Source: Lachnospiraceae bacterium (GTDB taxonomy: Bacteria > Bacillota > Clostridia > Lachnospirales > Lachnospiraceae). Taken from it: a stretch of 64,000 bases of DNA. The notes below the pieces were generated by a model. That model had not been told where the DNA came from. It saw nothing but the letters and a program-made list of their open reading frames with translations, and made no database searches. This document shows positions 7,416 through 16,305 of this stretch, in pieces (within the stretch, counting starts at the first letter, position 1; each line of letters starts with the position of its first letter). The position numbers were made by a program, and so were the translations under genes. The stretch spans positions 1-64,000 of the forward strand of contig JAILCX010000043.1 of NCBI GenBank assembly GCA_024690205.1, given 5' to 3'.

Positions 7416-7844
7416 ATGTTCTGTGACAATCTTGTTCATATGAGAAAAATAAATAAGCTCACCCAGGAAGACATAGCCGAAAAGGTCGGTGTCTCCAGGC
7501 AGTCTGTGGCCAAATGGGAATCCGGTGAATCAATTCCCGATCTTGATAAATGCAAGCAGCTTGCCGATATCTTCGGAGTGTCGTTGGATGACCTTGCAAA
7601 TTATGAGCAGGATGAGGATCTGGGCTTTATTGTTCCGCCAAAGGGAAAGCACCTTTTCGGCCTTGTGACCGTTGGCGATAAAGGGCAGATCGTAATTCCT
7701 GCGAAGGCAAGAAAGGTTTTTGAAATATCGGCAGGAGACCAGCTTGTAGTTCTGGGGGATGAAGGCCAGGGTATAGCCATAGTAAAAGCGGAAAACTTTC
7801 TTGCTATGGCAAACATGGTGAGTAAACTGAAAAATCAGGGTTAA
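7416..7844 (+). CDS. XRE helix-turn-helix fused to AbrB/SpoVT DNA-binding domain
   Basis: 142 residues. Residues 1-60 form an XRE/Cro helix-turn-helix (TQEDIAEKVGVSRQSVAKWESG). Residues about 82-126 form a swapped-hairpin AbrB-like domain (VTVGDKGQIVIPAKARKVFEI). Two DNA-binding modules in one chain suggest a regulator that binds two kinds of half-site or uses the AbrB part for dimerisation. It starts on the base after the stop of the acyltransferase and ends two bases before pgeF, so translation of the three genes is probably coupled. Targets are unknown; the operon itself is the obvious candidate. Confidence 0.8.
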   Translation: MFCDNLVHMRKINKLTQEDIAEKVGVSRQSVAKWESGESIPDLDKCKQLADIFGVSLDDLANYEQDEDLGFIVPPKGKHLFGLVTVGDKGQIVIPAKARKVFEISAGDQLVVLGDEGQGIAIVKAENFLAMANMVSKLKNQG

Positions 7845-7846
7845 GC

Positions 7847-8692
7847 ATGAAAAAGCGATACATTGATGATACTACAATCCTGAAAAGATCCGGAGAAGTT
7901 GCTTATATAGAGTATATTAAGCTTAATGAATTTCCCTGGCTCATAAATGCTTTTTCAACCAGAGAAGGCGGAGTGAGCACGGATCAGTATGCGAAGATGA
8001 ACCTTAACTTCAATGTAGGGGATGATCCGGAAATCGTTAGAGAAAACTACAGGATTTTCGGCGAAGCGATAGGTGTCAGAACGGAACAGATGGTTTTATC
8101 CGCGCAGACACATACAAGCAATGTCATTCGTGTTGATTCATCAAAATGCGGTATGGGGATATTGCTCGATCGGGATTATGAAAACATAGACGGTCTTGTG
8201 ACTGATGAGCCTGGGGTTTGCCTTGTTGGATCTTATGCGGACTGCGTTCCGCTTTATTTTGTGGATCCCGTTAGAAAATGTATTGGCCTTTCCCATTCCG
8301 GATGGCGTGGAACAGTAGCAAAAATAGGACGAAATACCATAGAACTCATGAATAAGGAATTTGGTACAGATCCGGCTGATCTAGTCTGTTGTATAGGCCC
8401 CAGTATATGCAGTGACTGCTATGAGGTGAGCTATGATGTCATAGATGAATTTAAAAAGAACTACAGACAGGATCAGGTTGAAAGGATGTGCCAAAAAGTT
8501 CCTATGAAGCCGGATAAGTACCTTCTTGATCTTGCAATGGCAAACAGACTGCTTTTTGAAGAAAGCGGTGTAAAGCCATCTAATATAGTCATGCCTGACC
8601 TTTGCACAAACTGTAATAAAGATCTTTTTCATTCACACAGGGGCACCGGCGGAAAAAGGGGTGGGAATTGTGCCTTTTTAATGATAATCTAA
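7847..8692 (+). CDS. pgeF: Peptidoglycan editing factor PgeF (YfiH/laccase-like)
   Basis: 281 residues of the Cu-oxidase_4/YfiH family, known as PgeF for removing wrongly built muropeptides and as a purine nucleoside-active enzyme in homologues. The zinc site is visible: His in AQTHTSN, Cys in SYADCVPLYF and His in SHSGWRGT. The C-terminal motif FHSHRGTGGKRGG is also typical. Cytosolic, no signal peptide. It sits in the operon after the XRE-AbrB gene, separated by two bases, and the MFS gene starts four bases after it. Confidence 0.85.
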   Translation: MKKRYIDDTTILKRSGEVAYIEYIKLNEFPWLINAFSTREGGVSTDQYAKMNLNFNVGDDPEIVRENYRIFGEAIGVRTEQMVLSAQTHTSNVIRVDSSKCGMGILLDRDYENIDGLVTDEPGVCLVGSYADCVPLYFVDPVRKCIGLSHSGWRGTVAKIGRNTIELMNKEFGTDPADLVCCIGPSICSDCYEVSYDVIDEFKKNYRQDQVERMCQKVPMKPDKYLLDLAMANRLLFEESGVKPSNIVMPDLCTNCNKDLFHSHRGTGGKRGGNCAFLMII

Positions 8693-8696
8693 GATC

Positions 8697-9914
8697 ATGG
8701 AAAAAAAGAATTCTAAATCAAATTCTTTAAACTGGACGATAAGATATACATTATTAAACGCGTCGTATTTTGCGGCGTTTTGTACCGTGCATGCTTATGC
8801 GGCGGTGTATCTTTTGTCAAATGGCTATAATAACACTGAAGTGGGTATTTTGCTTGCTGTTGCAAACATTGTATCTGCGATCCTTCAGCCGGTGATCGCA
8901 GGGATCATCGACAAACCCGGTCCTTTGACAAACCGCAGATTCATTCTTGCTTCGGTTATCGTGATACTTTCAGGTTCGGCCTTATTGCTCGTTCTTCCGG
9001 GTGTTAAAGCAGCCATATTCATAATCTATGCGCTTATCTACATGATACAGTTTGCGTATCAGCCGGTAATGACGGCACTTTGTTTTGAATTTCAAAAAGC
9101 AGGCTGCGGGATATTCTACGGTCTTGCAAGGGGACTTGGCTCGGCCAGTTTTGCCGTAACTTCAATGTTCATAGGTCGGGCAGTAGAAAAAAACGGTGTC
9201 ACATTACTTCTTTGGGTAAATATCATAACAATGATAATATCCGCACTTATCATTTTTACTTTCAAAAAGCCCAAAGGGTTGGGAAATGACGAAAAAAAGG
9301 TTGTTGAGTCTTCCGGAATTGCCCACAACGGATTTAAGGATTTCATTAAAACATATCCGGCATTTTCGCTTTTCCTTGTGGGAACAATATGCTTTTTCTT
9401 TGCACATAACATGATCAATGATTTTATGATCCAGATAATCCGTTACCTTGGCGGAGCCGAATCGGAACTTGGATATGCTAATTTTCTGCAGGCCATATTG
9501 GAACTCCCTGTTATGGCTCTTATCGGTTTTGTACTTAAAAAGATAAAAGCGGACAAACTGCTTTTGATATCCGGAGTAGCTTTCTTTATAAAGATACTGA
9601 TACTCGTTTTTGCAAAGACAATGCCGGTCATGTATTTGAGCCAGTCATTCCAGTTATTTGCATACGCCGTATTTATTCCTGCCGGAGCTTATTATGTAAG
9701 TAATACCATGGAAGAACTCGATCAGGTTAAGGGGCAGGCCTTTATCACGAGCGCGATAACGATAGGAGGGGTGTTTTCAAATCTTATAAGCGGAGTGATA
9801 CTTGATCATTCCAATATAACGACAATGCTCCTTGTTGGAAGCGTGATCTGTGCGCTGGGTGTTATCGTTGCGTTTACGGCAATGACAAAGCTTCCTCATC
9901 ACGTAGCCTCATAA
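8697..9914 (+). CDS. Major facilitator superfamily transporter
   Basis: 405 residues with twelve predicted membrane helices in two six-helix halves and a longer charged central loop near residues 190-205. The N-terminal half (SYFAAFCTVHAYAAVYLLSNGYNN) resembles the LacY/nucleoside-H+ symporter-like MFS_1 branch. The substrate cannot be assigned. It is the last gene of the four-gene operon and is followed by a bidirectional terminator. Confidence 0.75.
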   Translation: MEKKNSKSNSLNWTIRYTLLNASYFAAFCTVHAYAAVYLLSNGYNNTEVGILLAVANIVSAILQPVIAGIIDKPGPLTNRRFILASVIVILSGSALLLVLPGVKAAIFIIYALIYMIQFAYQPVMTALCFEFQKAGCGIFYGLARGLGSASFAVTSMFIGRAVEKNGVTLLLWVNIITMIISALIIFTFKKPKGLGNDEKKVVESSGIAHNGFKDFIKTYPAFSLFLVGTICFFFAHNMINDFMIQIIRYLGGAESELGYANFLQAILELPVMALIGFVLKKIKADKLLLISGVAFFIKILILVFAKTMPVMYLSQSFQLFAYAVFIPAGAYYVSNTMEELDQVKGQAFITSAITIGGVFSNLISGVILDHSNITTMLLVGSVICALGVIVAFTAMTKLPHHVAS

Positions 9915-9935
9915 ATAAATATTTCATGATAAAGA

Positions 9936-9970
9936 AGAAGCCGGACAGATCTGTGACCTGCCCGGCTTCT
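9936..9970. terminator. Bidirectional terminator between convergent genes
   Basis: AGAAGCCGG (9936-9944) pairs with CCGGCTTCT (9962-9970), extended inward by CAG/CTG past one mismatch. It lies between the stop of the MFS gene and the stop of the minus-strand small gene, with T-rich sequence on both exit sides. Confidence 0.75.
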
Positions 9971-9984
9971 CATATTTTAACCCC

Positions 9985-10170
9985 TCACACAACCTTTTTA
10001 AGATCTTTGGCGCTTAGCTTAACGATATAAGTTGTCTTTCCGCTAAATACGCTTTCATTGAGTTCCTTGATATCGTAACTTATGTTAGCGCTGTTCAGTT
10101 TTTCAACGAAATCATCTTTTTGCTGTTCTGAATTCAGAATGATCTTTTCTTTCTTTGCAAACAATGTCAT
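9985..10170 (-). CDS. Small conserved-looking hypothetical protein
   Basis: 61 residues on the minus strand with an excellent ribosome site (AGGAGG seven bases before ATG), so it is very likely translated. The sequence alternates strand and helix: KKEKIILNSEQQKDDFVEKLNSANISYDIKEL, then a TTYIVKLSAKDLKKV strand-helix. That layout resembles the small putative signal-transducing/DUF2007-like ferredoxin-fold proteins, but the likeness is weak. It is a single-gene unit, convergent with the MFS operon. Confidence 0.65.
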   Translation of the reverse strand: MTLFAKKEKIILNSEQQKDDFVEKLNSANISYDIKELNESVFSGKTTYIVKLSAKDLKKVV

Positions 10171-10274
10171 TTTGTATCCTCCTGTGTTATGCCGGCATGC
10201 GGCGTTTGTTTTTTGTCTGTGATGAGAATAGTACGATAAGGGTATATGTTCTTCTTAATTTTTTAACTTGTTCT

Positions 10275-10345
10275 TATCAGTTTTTGATTTTTATATATCG
10301 AAACGGTCATTTACGGATTTATTGTCAAAAACTGATATTTACGGA
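10275..10345. repeat. 13-base inverted repeat with flanking direct repeat
   Basis: TATCAGTTTTTGA (10275-10287) is repeated inverted and without mismatch at 10325-10337; the arms are 37 bases apart. A 9-base direct repeat ATTTACGGA lies at 10309-10317 and 10337-10345. The element sits in the 285-base gap between two divergent genes. It could be a looping operator for the sugar operon that follows or a relic of a mobile element; no coding sequence is inside. Confidence 0.5.
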
Positions 10346-10455
10346 ACAAAATTTGATATATGGGATGTCGGATAATAAGTAGTGAGTGAGATATCAAATT
10401 CGATTAAATGTTTTTATGATCGTCAGACAAATGTTATGATAAAGGAAGGAAGAAT

Positions 10456-11289
10456 ATGAGATTAGGAACTTCATCACCTTTAAAACATGATACACCCGAA
10501 GAATGGGCCGAAAACCAGGTAAAGCTCGGATGCAGCGCCGTTGTGTTTCCGGTTTCAAGCTTAGAACCCGAACAGAAGATAATCGCTTATAAGGAAGCGG
10601 CAAGAAAAGCGGGACTTATGATAGCGGAAGTCGGAATATGGAAGAATGCTTTATCTTCCGATCCCGATGAGCGAAAAAAGAACATGGATTACTGCGTAGA
10701 GCAGCTGCGTATGGCTGACTTTATCGGTGCGCGATGTGCAGTCAATGTTGCGGGTGCATGTGGACCGGTTTGGGACGGAGGATATCGGGAAAACTTTTCC
10801 AAGGATGCGTGGGAAAAGACGGTTTCGATGGTGCGGGAAATAATAGACCGTGCCAATGTTAAGGAAACGTATTTTACGCTTGAACCCATGCCGTGGATGA
10901 TCCCGACCGGACCTCTTGAGTACGTTAAACTTATAGAAGCCGTTGACAGGGACAGGTTTGCCGTACATATGGACATCATCAATATGATAAATTCCGTGGA
11001 AAGATATTTCGATCCCGAAGCATTCATTGATGACTGTAAAGATATGCTTGGCACGCAGATAAGAAGCTGCCATATAAAGGATATTCATTTTAACCGCAAA
11101 TACACCATACAGCTTGAAGAATGTGCTCCGGGCTGCGGAGAGTTTCCTTTAAGGTATTACGTTGAAAAGATGAACGAAATAGATTCAAACATGCCGGTCA
11201 TACTCGAACATCTTAATTCCGATGAGGAATACATCAAATACATGGGATATTTAAAGGAGGAACTGAATGGCTTATACAAGATCATCTGA
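10456..11289 (+). CDS. Sugar phosphate isomerase/epimerase (TIM barrel)
   Basis: 277 residues of the AP-endonuclease-2-like xylose isomerase superfamily. The four metal ligands of the family can be placed: Glu143 (TLEPMPW), Asp173 (HMDIINM), His206 (SCHIKDI) and Glu251 (VILEHL). These enzymes interconvert ketoses or their phosphates through an enediolate. The specific sugar is unknown. It is the first gene of a five-gene set; AAAGGAAGGA precedes the ATG. Its last 23 bases overlap the next gene, a sign of coupled translation. Confidence 0.8.
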   Translation: MRLGTSSPLKHDTPEEWAENQVKLGCSAVVFPVSSLEPEQKIIAYKEAARKAGLMIAEVGIWKNALSSDPDERKKNMDYCVEQLRMADFIGARCAVNVAGACGPVWDGGYRENFSKDAWEKTVSMVREIIDRANVKETYFTLEPMPWMIPTGPLEYVKLIEAVDRDRFAVHMDIINMINSVERYFDPEAFIDDCKDMLGTQIRSCHIKDIHFNRKYTIQLEECAPGCGEFPLRYYVEKMNEIDSNMPVILEHLNSDEEYIKYMGYLKEELNGLYKII

Positions 11290-12166
11290 CGCAAATGAGA
11301 TCACGGCAAGATTCATGGATTCGATCCTTATAGAAGAGAGGCTTATAGATTCCGTAAAAGCAGATATCAAAACATCATTCCTCGGTGAAGAGTTTGACAG
11401 TCCTGTTATGACTCCGGCTTTTTCGCATCTTGGTAATTATATCGGCAGAGAACTCACGGGACTTGAAGAATATTCAATTGCCGCCAAAAACTGCAACATT
11501 TTGAACTTTTGCGGAATGATGGAAAATGATCTTTTTAAAAAGATCGCCGATACAGGTGCAAAGACGGTAAGGATAATAAAACCATATGCAGACATCGGAA
11601 AGATAAGGGACCAGATAAGCTTTTCCGAGGAGGTCGGAGCGTTCGGTGTCGGGATGGATATCGATCATATCTTTGGCGAGAACGGATATGATGTTGTGGT
11701 CGGGGAGGATATGGCAGGACAGACCAGTGAGATGCTTAACGATTACGTATCTTCCACTAAACTCCCGTTTGTTATAAAGGGCGTGTTAAGCGTTTCCGAT
11801 GCGATTAAGTGTGCCAACATAGGAGCCAAAGCAATAATAGTAAGCCATCATCACGGAAGACTTCCTTATGCGGTTCCGCCTCTTAAGATACTTCCAAAGA
11901 TACGGGAGGCTTTAAAGGGTCGTGATGTTAAGATCATCGTTGATTGCAGCATAGATTCAGGAGCCGATGTATTTAAAGCTCTTGCACTTGGCGCCGATGC
12001 CGCGGCAGTCGGAAGATCGATGCTTCCAAGTCTTGAAAACGGCGGAGTAAAGGGGACTGAGGAGTTCTTAAATAAAGTCGGCAATGAATTAAGGTTCATC
12101 ATGAGTTCGACAGGATTTAAAAATGTTACGGAAATAAATGATTCGGTGCTTCACATACCGTCTTGA
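11267..12166 (+). CDS. FMN-dependent alpha-hydroxy-acid dehydrogenase/oxidase
   Basis: 299 residues, a TIM-barrel flavoprotein of the FMN_dh family (lactate oxidase, glycolate oxidase). The active-site His-Arg segment is VSHHHGRLPY, the FMN phosphate grip is DCSIDSGADVFKAL followed by GADAAAVGRSML, and the lysine of the flavin N1 contact is in LPFVIKGVLS. It is about 60 residues shorter than lactate oxidase, as in a Clostridial subgroup. It would oxidise a hydroxyacid or sugar acid to the keto form. The AGGAGG for its start lies inside the preceding gene. Context (isomerase, Gfo/Idh/MocA, aldo/keto reductase) suggests sugar or polyol catabolism. Confidence 0.8.
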   Translation: MAYTRSSDANEITARFMDSILIEERLIDSVKADIKTSFLGEEFDSPVMTPAFSHLGNYIGRELTGLEEYSIAAKNCNILNFCGMMENDLFKKIADTGAKTVRIIKPYADIGKIRDQISFSEEVGAFGVGMDIDHIFGENGYDVVVGEDMAGQTSEMLNDYVSSTKLPFVIKGVLSVSDAIKCANIGAKAIIVSHHHGRLPYAVPPLKILPKIREALKGRDVKIIVDCSIDSGADVFKALALGADAAAVGRSMLPSLENGGVKGTEEFLNKVGNELRFIMSSTGFKNVTEINDSVLHIPS

Positions 12167-12184
12167 TCAGAGTAAGGAGGTTAC

Positions 12185-13162
12185 ATGGAAAAAGTAAAAT
12201 GGGGAGTTTTGGGAACGGCGAATATTGCAAAGGGATGTACGATCCCCGGCATGAAGATCGCGGATAACTGTGAACTTTATGCTATTGCCGGAAGGTCTAT
12301 TGAAAAAGCAAACGCTTTTAAGGATGAATTCGGTTTTGAAAAAGCATACGGATCATATGATGAACTGATAAACGATCCTGATGTACAGGCAGTTTATATT
12401 CCGCTTCCTAATGATATTCATTTAAAGTGGGTAAACGAAGCCTTGTGCCACGGCAAGCATGTTCTTTGCGAAAAGCCGCTTGCTCTTAATGCCGATGAGG
12501 CAAGACGGATGTACGACACTGCAAAAGCAAACGGTGTTTTCCTTATGGAGGCATATGCTTATCTCCACAGTCCTTATGTTGAGAGTCTTAAAAAGGATAT
12601 ATCCTCAGGTGTGATAGGAGATGTTGATTATATCGAATCTGCTTTTGTAACACAGGGATATAAAGAAGACTTCAGACTTCATAAGGAGCAGGGAGGCGGA
12701 GCCATGTATGACCTTGGCTGTTATTGCACTACAATGATCCTTACGCTTGCGGATTCGGAACCCGAAACCGTGAAGGCTGTTGCGGAATTTACGGATCTTG
12801 GTGTTGATTACCTGACTGCCGCCATTATGAAGCTAAAGAACGGGATAAGAGCTTCTTTCAACGTTGGAATGAACCTTGGCAAAAATACCAACGCAAGATT
12901 TGACAGGCTTTATATCCATGGAAGCAAAGGTTTCATTAAATCCGATGTTTATTACAATCAGGAAGGTGAGGTATCGTATACGGTCACCAATGATAAGGGA
13001 AACGAAGTAAGAAAGGTGTTTGTTCCTCAGAACTATTCACTTGAGGTCACACAGCTTGGAGAATGCATCCTTAACGGACAAAAGCCGCATATCACACCGG
13101 AGTTTTCGATAATGAATGCCGAACTCATTGACAGTGTGCTTAAGGAAATAGGTTACTATTGA
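12185..13162 (+). CDS. Gfo/Idh/MocA family oxidoreductase
   Basis: 325 residues. The N-terminal Rossmann domain starts WGVLGTANIAKG, and the family signature EKPLA is at residues 96-100, carrying the catalytic Lys. The C-terminal half has MYDLGCY and a substrate-binding sheet as in dimeric dihydrodiol dehydrogenase and 1,5-anhydrofructose or glucose-fructose oxidoreductase relatives. It would use NAD(P) on a sugar or cyclitol. The ATG follows AAGGAGG by seven bases. Third gene of the set, 18 bases after the FMN enzyme. Confidence 0.85.
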   Translation: MEKVKWGVLGTANIAKGCTIPGMKIADNCELYAIAGRSIEKANAFKDEFGFEKAYGSYDELINDPDVQAVYIPLPNDIHLKWVNEALCHGKHVLCEKPLALNADEARRMYDTAKANGVFLMEAYAYLHSPYVESLKKDISSGVIGDVDYIESAFVTQGYKEDFRLHKEQGGGAMYDLGCYCTTMILTLADSEPETVKAVAEFTDLGVDYLTAAIMKLKNGIRASFNVGMNLGKNTNARFDRLYIHGSKGFIKSDVYYNQEGEVSYTVTNDKGNEVRKVFVPQNYSLEVTQLGECILNGQKPHITPEFSIMNAELIDSVLKEIGYY

Positions 13163-13189
13163 TACATAATATGATCATCAGGAGAGTAT

Positions 13190-14071
13190 ATGGATTACAG
13201 TCAGTACGAGATATATGATTTTGACAGCATAAGTGCTTTTAACCTTTCAACAGGTTATAAGGAAAGAAGTTATAAGCAGCATTGGCATTCATACGGCGAG
13301 ATACTTTTGGTCGGGCCCGGGGATACCAATATATACAAGGTCAATCAGGATGTTTACGAACTGGTTCCCGGCGATATAGTTCTCATATGGCCGATGGAAA
13401 TGCATGCGATAATCGATGCCGACAGGGAAGAGTCCCTGGTCATCCAGTTCAGCAACGCATTTATAAATTCACTTTTTGATTTGAGAAGGATAATGCATTT
13501 TTACAGAAACCTTCATGTCATATGTATAAACGCGCATCCGGAACTCACTTCAAAATTGGGGCTGCTGACCTACAAGATGAAGGATATTTTCTTTTCCGAC
13601 AGTGCGGATCGTGAACTTAAGTGCTGCATGCTCCTTATGGAATTCATGCTGACGCTTGATAAACACAGGAGAGAATTTGCACCGGAGCTGAGTGCTGAGT
13701 CAAACGGAGGGTATTCTGATGATATCATGCGCCGTATGATGTCGGTTACGGACTATATTAAAAACAACCTTACTGCCGACGATCTTTCGCAGGGAACCGT
13801 TGCAAAGATGGCCGGTATAAGTAAGGATTATTTTTCGAGGATATTTAAGAGTGTCACGGGCATGAATTACAATAAGTGGATTAACATGATAAGGCTTGAA
13901 AAAGCCATTGAACTTCTGGCACTTGATGACAGAACACTGACCGAGATAGCCATGCTTTCCGGTTTCCAGAGCATACCCAGTTTTAACAGGGTGTTCAGGA
14001 ATGAAAAAGGAATGGCACCGGGCGAATACAGAGCACTTTATTCAGGGGGGAATGAAAATGAAAATGCTTGA
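13190..14071 (+). CDS. AraC-family transcriptional regulator
   Basis: 293 residues. The N-terminal half is a cupin sensor (KQHWHSYGEILLVGPGD ... LVPGDIVLIWPMEMHAI). The C-terminal 105 residues hold two helix-turn-helix motifs (VAKMAGISKDYFSRIFKSVTG and ITEIAMLSGF-like TEIAMLSGFQSIPSFNRVFR). Such proteins activate sugar operons when the cupin binds its sugar. It is embedded within the set it probably controls: 27 bases after the Gfo/Idh/MocA gene and overlapping the start of the aldo/keto reductase. Confidence 0.9.
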   Translation: MDYSQYEIYDFDSISAFNLSTGYKERSYKQHWHSYGEILLVGPGDTNIYKVNQDVYELVPGDIVLIWPMEMHAIIDADREESLVIQFSNAFINSLFDLRRIMHFYRNLHVICINAHPELTSKLGLLTYKMKDIFFSDSADRELKCCMLLMEFMLTLDKHRREFAPELSAESNGGYSDDIMRRMMSVTDYIKNNLTADDLSQGTVAKMAGISKDYFSRIFKSVTGMNYNKWINMIRLEKAIELLALDDRTLTEIAMLSGFQSIPSFNRVFRNEKGMAPGEYRALYSGGNENENA

Positions 14072-14984
14072 TGTTGTAAACGGGCCCAAGAACGTATCGA
14101 GGATAATCCTCGGATGTATGAGAATGCCGGCGCTTAACACTGACGATGCCGCAAACATGATAAAGAGCGCCTATGAAATGGGGATCAACTTTTTTGATCA
14201 TGCGACCTGCTACGGAGACGGTGAAGCAGAGACACGTTTTGGTGATGCACTTCCCAAAACCGGAATCAAAAGAGAAGATATTTTCATTCAGAGCAAATGC
14301 GGACTTCATTTTGACAGAAACGAATTTGACTGGAGCTGCGAAGATATTCTTGAAAGTGTAGACGGAACTCTTTCAAGATTAAAGACGGATCATATCGATG
14401 CTTTGCTTTTACACCGTCCGGACCTTATATTTGATCCCGAGGAAGTTGCAGAGGCTTTTGACATACTTCACAAAGAAGGAAAGGTTATACATTTTGGTGT
14501 GAGCAACGTAACTCCGGGTGAGCTTATGCTGTTAAAAAAGTATGTTAAGCAGCCGCTCGTGTTTAATCAGCTGCAGTTTTCTCTTGACCAGACACAGCTT
14601 ATTGACAGTGCGATGTATTTAAATAATCTCACAACGGACCGCTCAATAGACAGAGATAACGGTATCCTTGATTATTGCAGATTGAATGATATTACGATAC
14701 AGGCATGGTCGCCTCTTCAGATCGGAATGTTCAAGGGATGCTTTATAGATCATCCCGATTATCCCGAATTGAACGAAGAGTTATCAAAGCTTGCTGACAA
14801 GTACGGTGTTGCAAAGCCTGCGATAGCCATAGCATGGATATTAAGGCATCCTGCCAAAATGCAGGCCATAGCAGGTACGATGAATCCCGAACATCTTAAG
14901 GAGATTGCCGATGCGTCAAAGGTAGATCTTACACATAAAGAGTGGTATGACCTTTATCTTGCTTCGGGCAAGTTTTTACCGTAA
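14058..14984 (+). CDS. Aldo/keto reductase
   Basis: About 308 residues, an NADP-dependent AKR barrel. The catalytic tetrad can be assigned: Asp and Tyr in NFFDHATCYGDGEAE, Lys in FIQSKCGL and His in LLLHRPD. The C-terminal cofactor loop (AGTMNPEHLKEI) matches the YdhF/oxidoreductase subgroup. The start at 14058 is six bases inside an alternative ATG at 14052; the run of G at 14045-14050 is better placed for 14058. It overlaps the end of the AraC gene by 14 bases, so it belongs to the same transcript. Confidence 0.85.
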   Translation: MKMLDVVNGPKNVSRIILGCMRMPALNTDDAANMIKSAYEMGINFFDHATCYGDGEAETRFGDALPKTGIKREDIFIQSKCGLHFDRNEFDWSCEDILESVDGTLSRLKTDHIDALLLHRPDLIFDPEEVAEAFDILHKEGKVIHFGVSNVTPGELMLLKKYVKQPLVFNQLQFSLDQTQLIDSAMYLNNLTTDRSIDRDNGILDYCRLNDITIQAWSPLQIGMFKGCFIDHPDYPELNEELSKLADKYGVAKPAIAIAWILRHPAKMQAIAGTMNPEHLKEIADASKVDLTHKEWYDLYLASGKFLP

Positions 14985-14990
14985 CTGTTT

Positions 14991-15001
14991 TATGGTATAA
15001 T
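14991..15001 (+). promoter_or_regulatory. Extended -10 promoter
   Basis: TATGGTATAAT is a TG-extended consensus -10 (TATAAT at 14996-15001) directly after the aldo/keto reductase stop and about 40 bases before the broken GGDEF gene. The -35 region (TTTTTA) is weak, as expected for extended -10 promoters. It probably now mainly serves plsC. Confidence 0.5.
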
Positions 15002-15039
15002 AACTGCATAATACAAATTTGTGTTGATTCAGGTTCTGA

Positions 15040-16302
15040 ATGGAAAAGAGAAAAGGGCTTTCAATCGGGAATAAGATATATCATTTTGTCGGAATGACGG
15101 TATTTCTTGCGGCAGTCGTAGTCGCAGTCATTTCCTATCTCATAAGTGCCAACAGGATCGATGATTATTTCAAGAGTCTCTCACTTGATACAGCAAGAAA
15201 TAATGCCTCTTTGGTTGATGCCGGCTATCTTCGGGAATTAAAGGCTGTTGTTGAATCCGAAGAGTTCCAGGCACTCAGGGATAAAGCCGAAGAGGAAGAT
15301 AATGAGGCCGTTATTGAAGAATATCTCAAAGAAAAAGGTCTTTGGGACGGCTATGAAAAGAACGTCAAAGACTGAGAGATTATCTCGGAAATATCCAGAA
15401 CGTAAAATATCTTTATATTATCGTATGGGGTGGCAAAGAAGAACGCTACGATATGTATCTTATCGATGCAGATGATGTTCCGCTTTATCAGACCGGCTAT
15501 TACGAAGAACGCGAAGAGGAGCTTTTGGGGATCGACGCGTCAAGTGAAGTGCCACCCACCATTTCAAACGGTGATTGGGGATGGCTTTGTTCTTCTTATG
15601 CTCCCGTAATCGGGAGTTATCGATCTTAATATTCAAAGTAACGATGAGATCGAAGATATTTATAATGAGATAAGATCCATGCAGATAAGGATCATTGATC
15701 ATCTCAATGATATAACCGCCATCCAGAAAGAAAAGGAAAAGGCGGAATCCGATGCCAAAAGAAAGGCAAGACAGATCGGACAGATAAGCAAGGAAGCCTA
15801 TCGTGATCCGTTAACCTGTGTCGGAAGCAAGATGGCCTATGTCAAAAAGTCCGATGAGATGAAAGCAGATATAGGAAGGCCCGGATATAAATTTGCGATC
15901 GTCATGGTCGATGTTAATTTCCTTAAGGATGTTAATGATAAATTCGGTCATGCATCAGGAGACGAATACCTTAAGGGGTGCTGCAAGGTCGTATGCCAGA
16001 TTTATAAGCATTCTCCCGTATTTAGGGTGGCCGGAGATGAATTTGTAGCCATCCTCACGGGCGAAGATTTTGATAACAGGTACGAGAGACTTGATACGAT
16101 ACGCAGGTCTTTTACCGATTCATAAAACAACAAGGATCGGGATCCCTGGCTCAGGTATTCTGCAGCTTCCGGCATGGCTGAGGATGAAGACGGAGACATT
16201 GACGTTGAGCAGGTCTTCAAGCGTGCCGATAAAGCCATGTATGAGGAAAAGGTAAGCTTTAAAAGATCGATCGGACTGGATCCGTCATCGAGGACTTTTT
16301 AG
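15040..16302 (+). pseudogene. Decayed diguanylate cyclase (GGDEF) membrane protein
   Basis: Read across three lesions the gene encodes an N-terminal membrane helix (about residues 18-37), an extracytoplasmic sensor part, a coiled coil and a GGDEF domain with the motif variant VAGDEF. The lesions are: a one-base loss near 15372 that brings a TGA at 15373; a one-base gain in the GGG run near 15612-15614 that restores the first frame; and an in-frame TAA at 16123-16125, after which the same frame runs on through GMAEDEDG and KADKAMYEEK-type sequence to TAG 16300. No complete cyclase can be made, so c-di-GMP synthesis from this locus is lost unless the lesions are sequencing errors. Confidence 0.8.
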
Positions 16303-16305
16303 AAC

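Noticed and set aside
10155..10382. Plus-strand open frame opposite and beyond the 61-residue gene
   Set aside because: It lacks a ribosome site, runs over the inverted repeat and has no gene-like composition.
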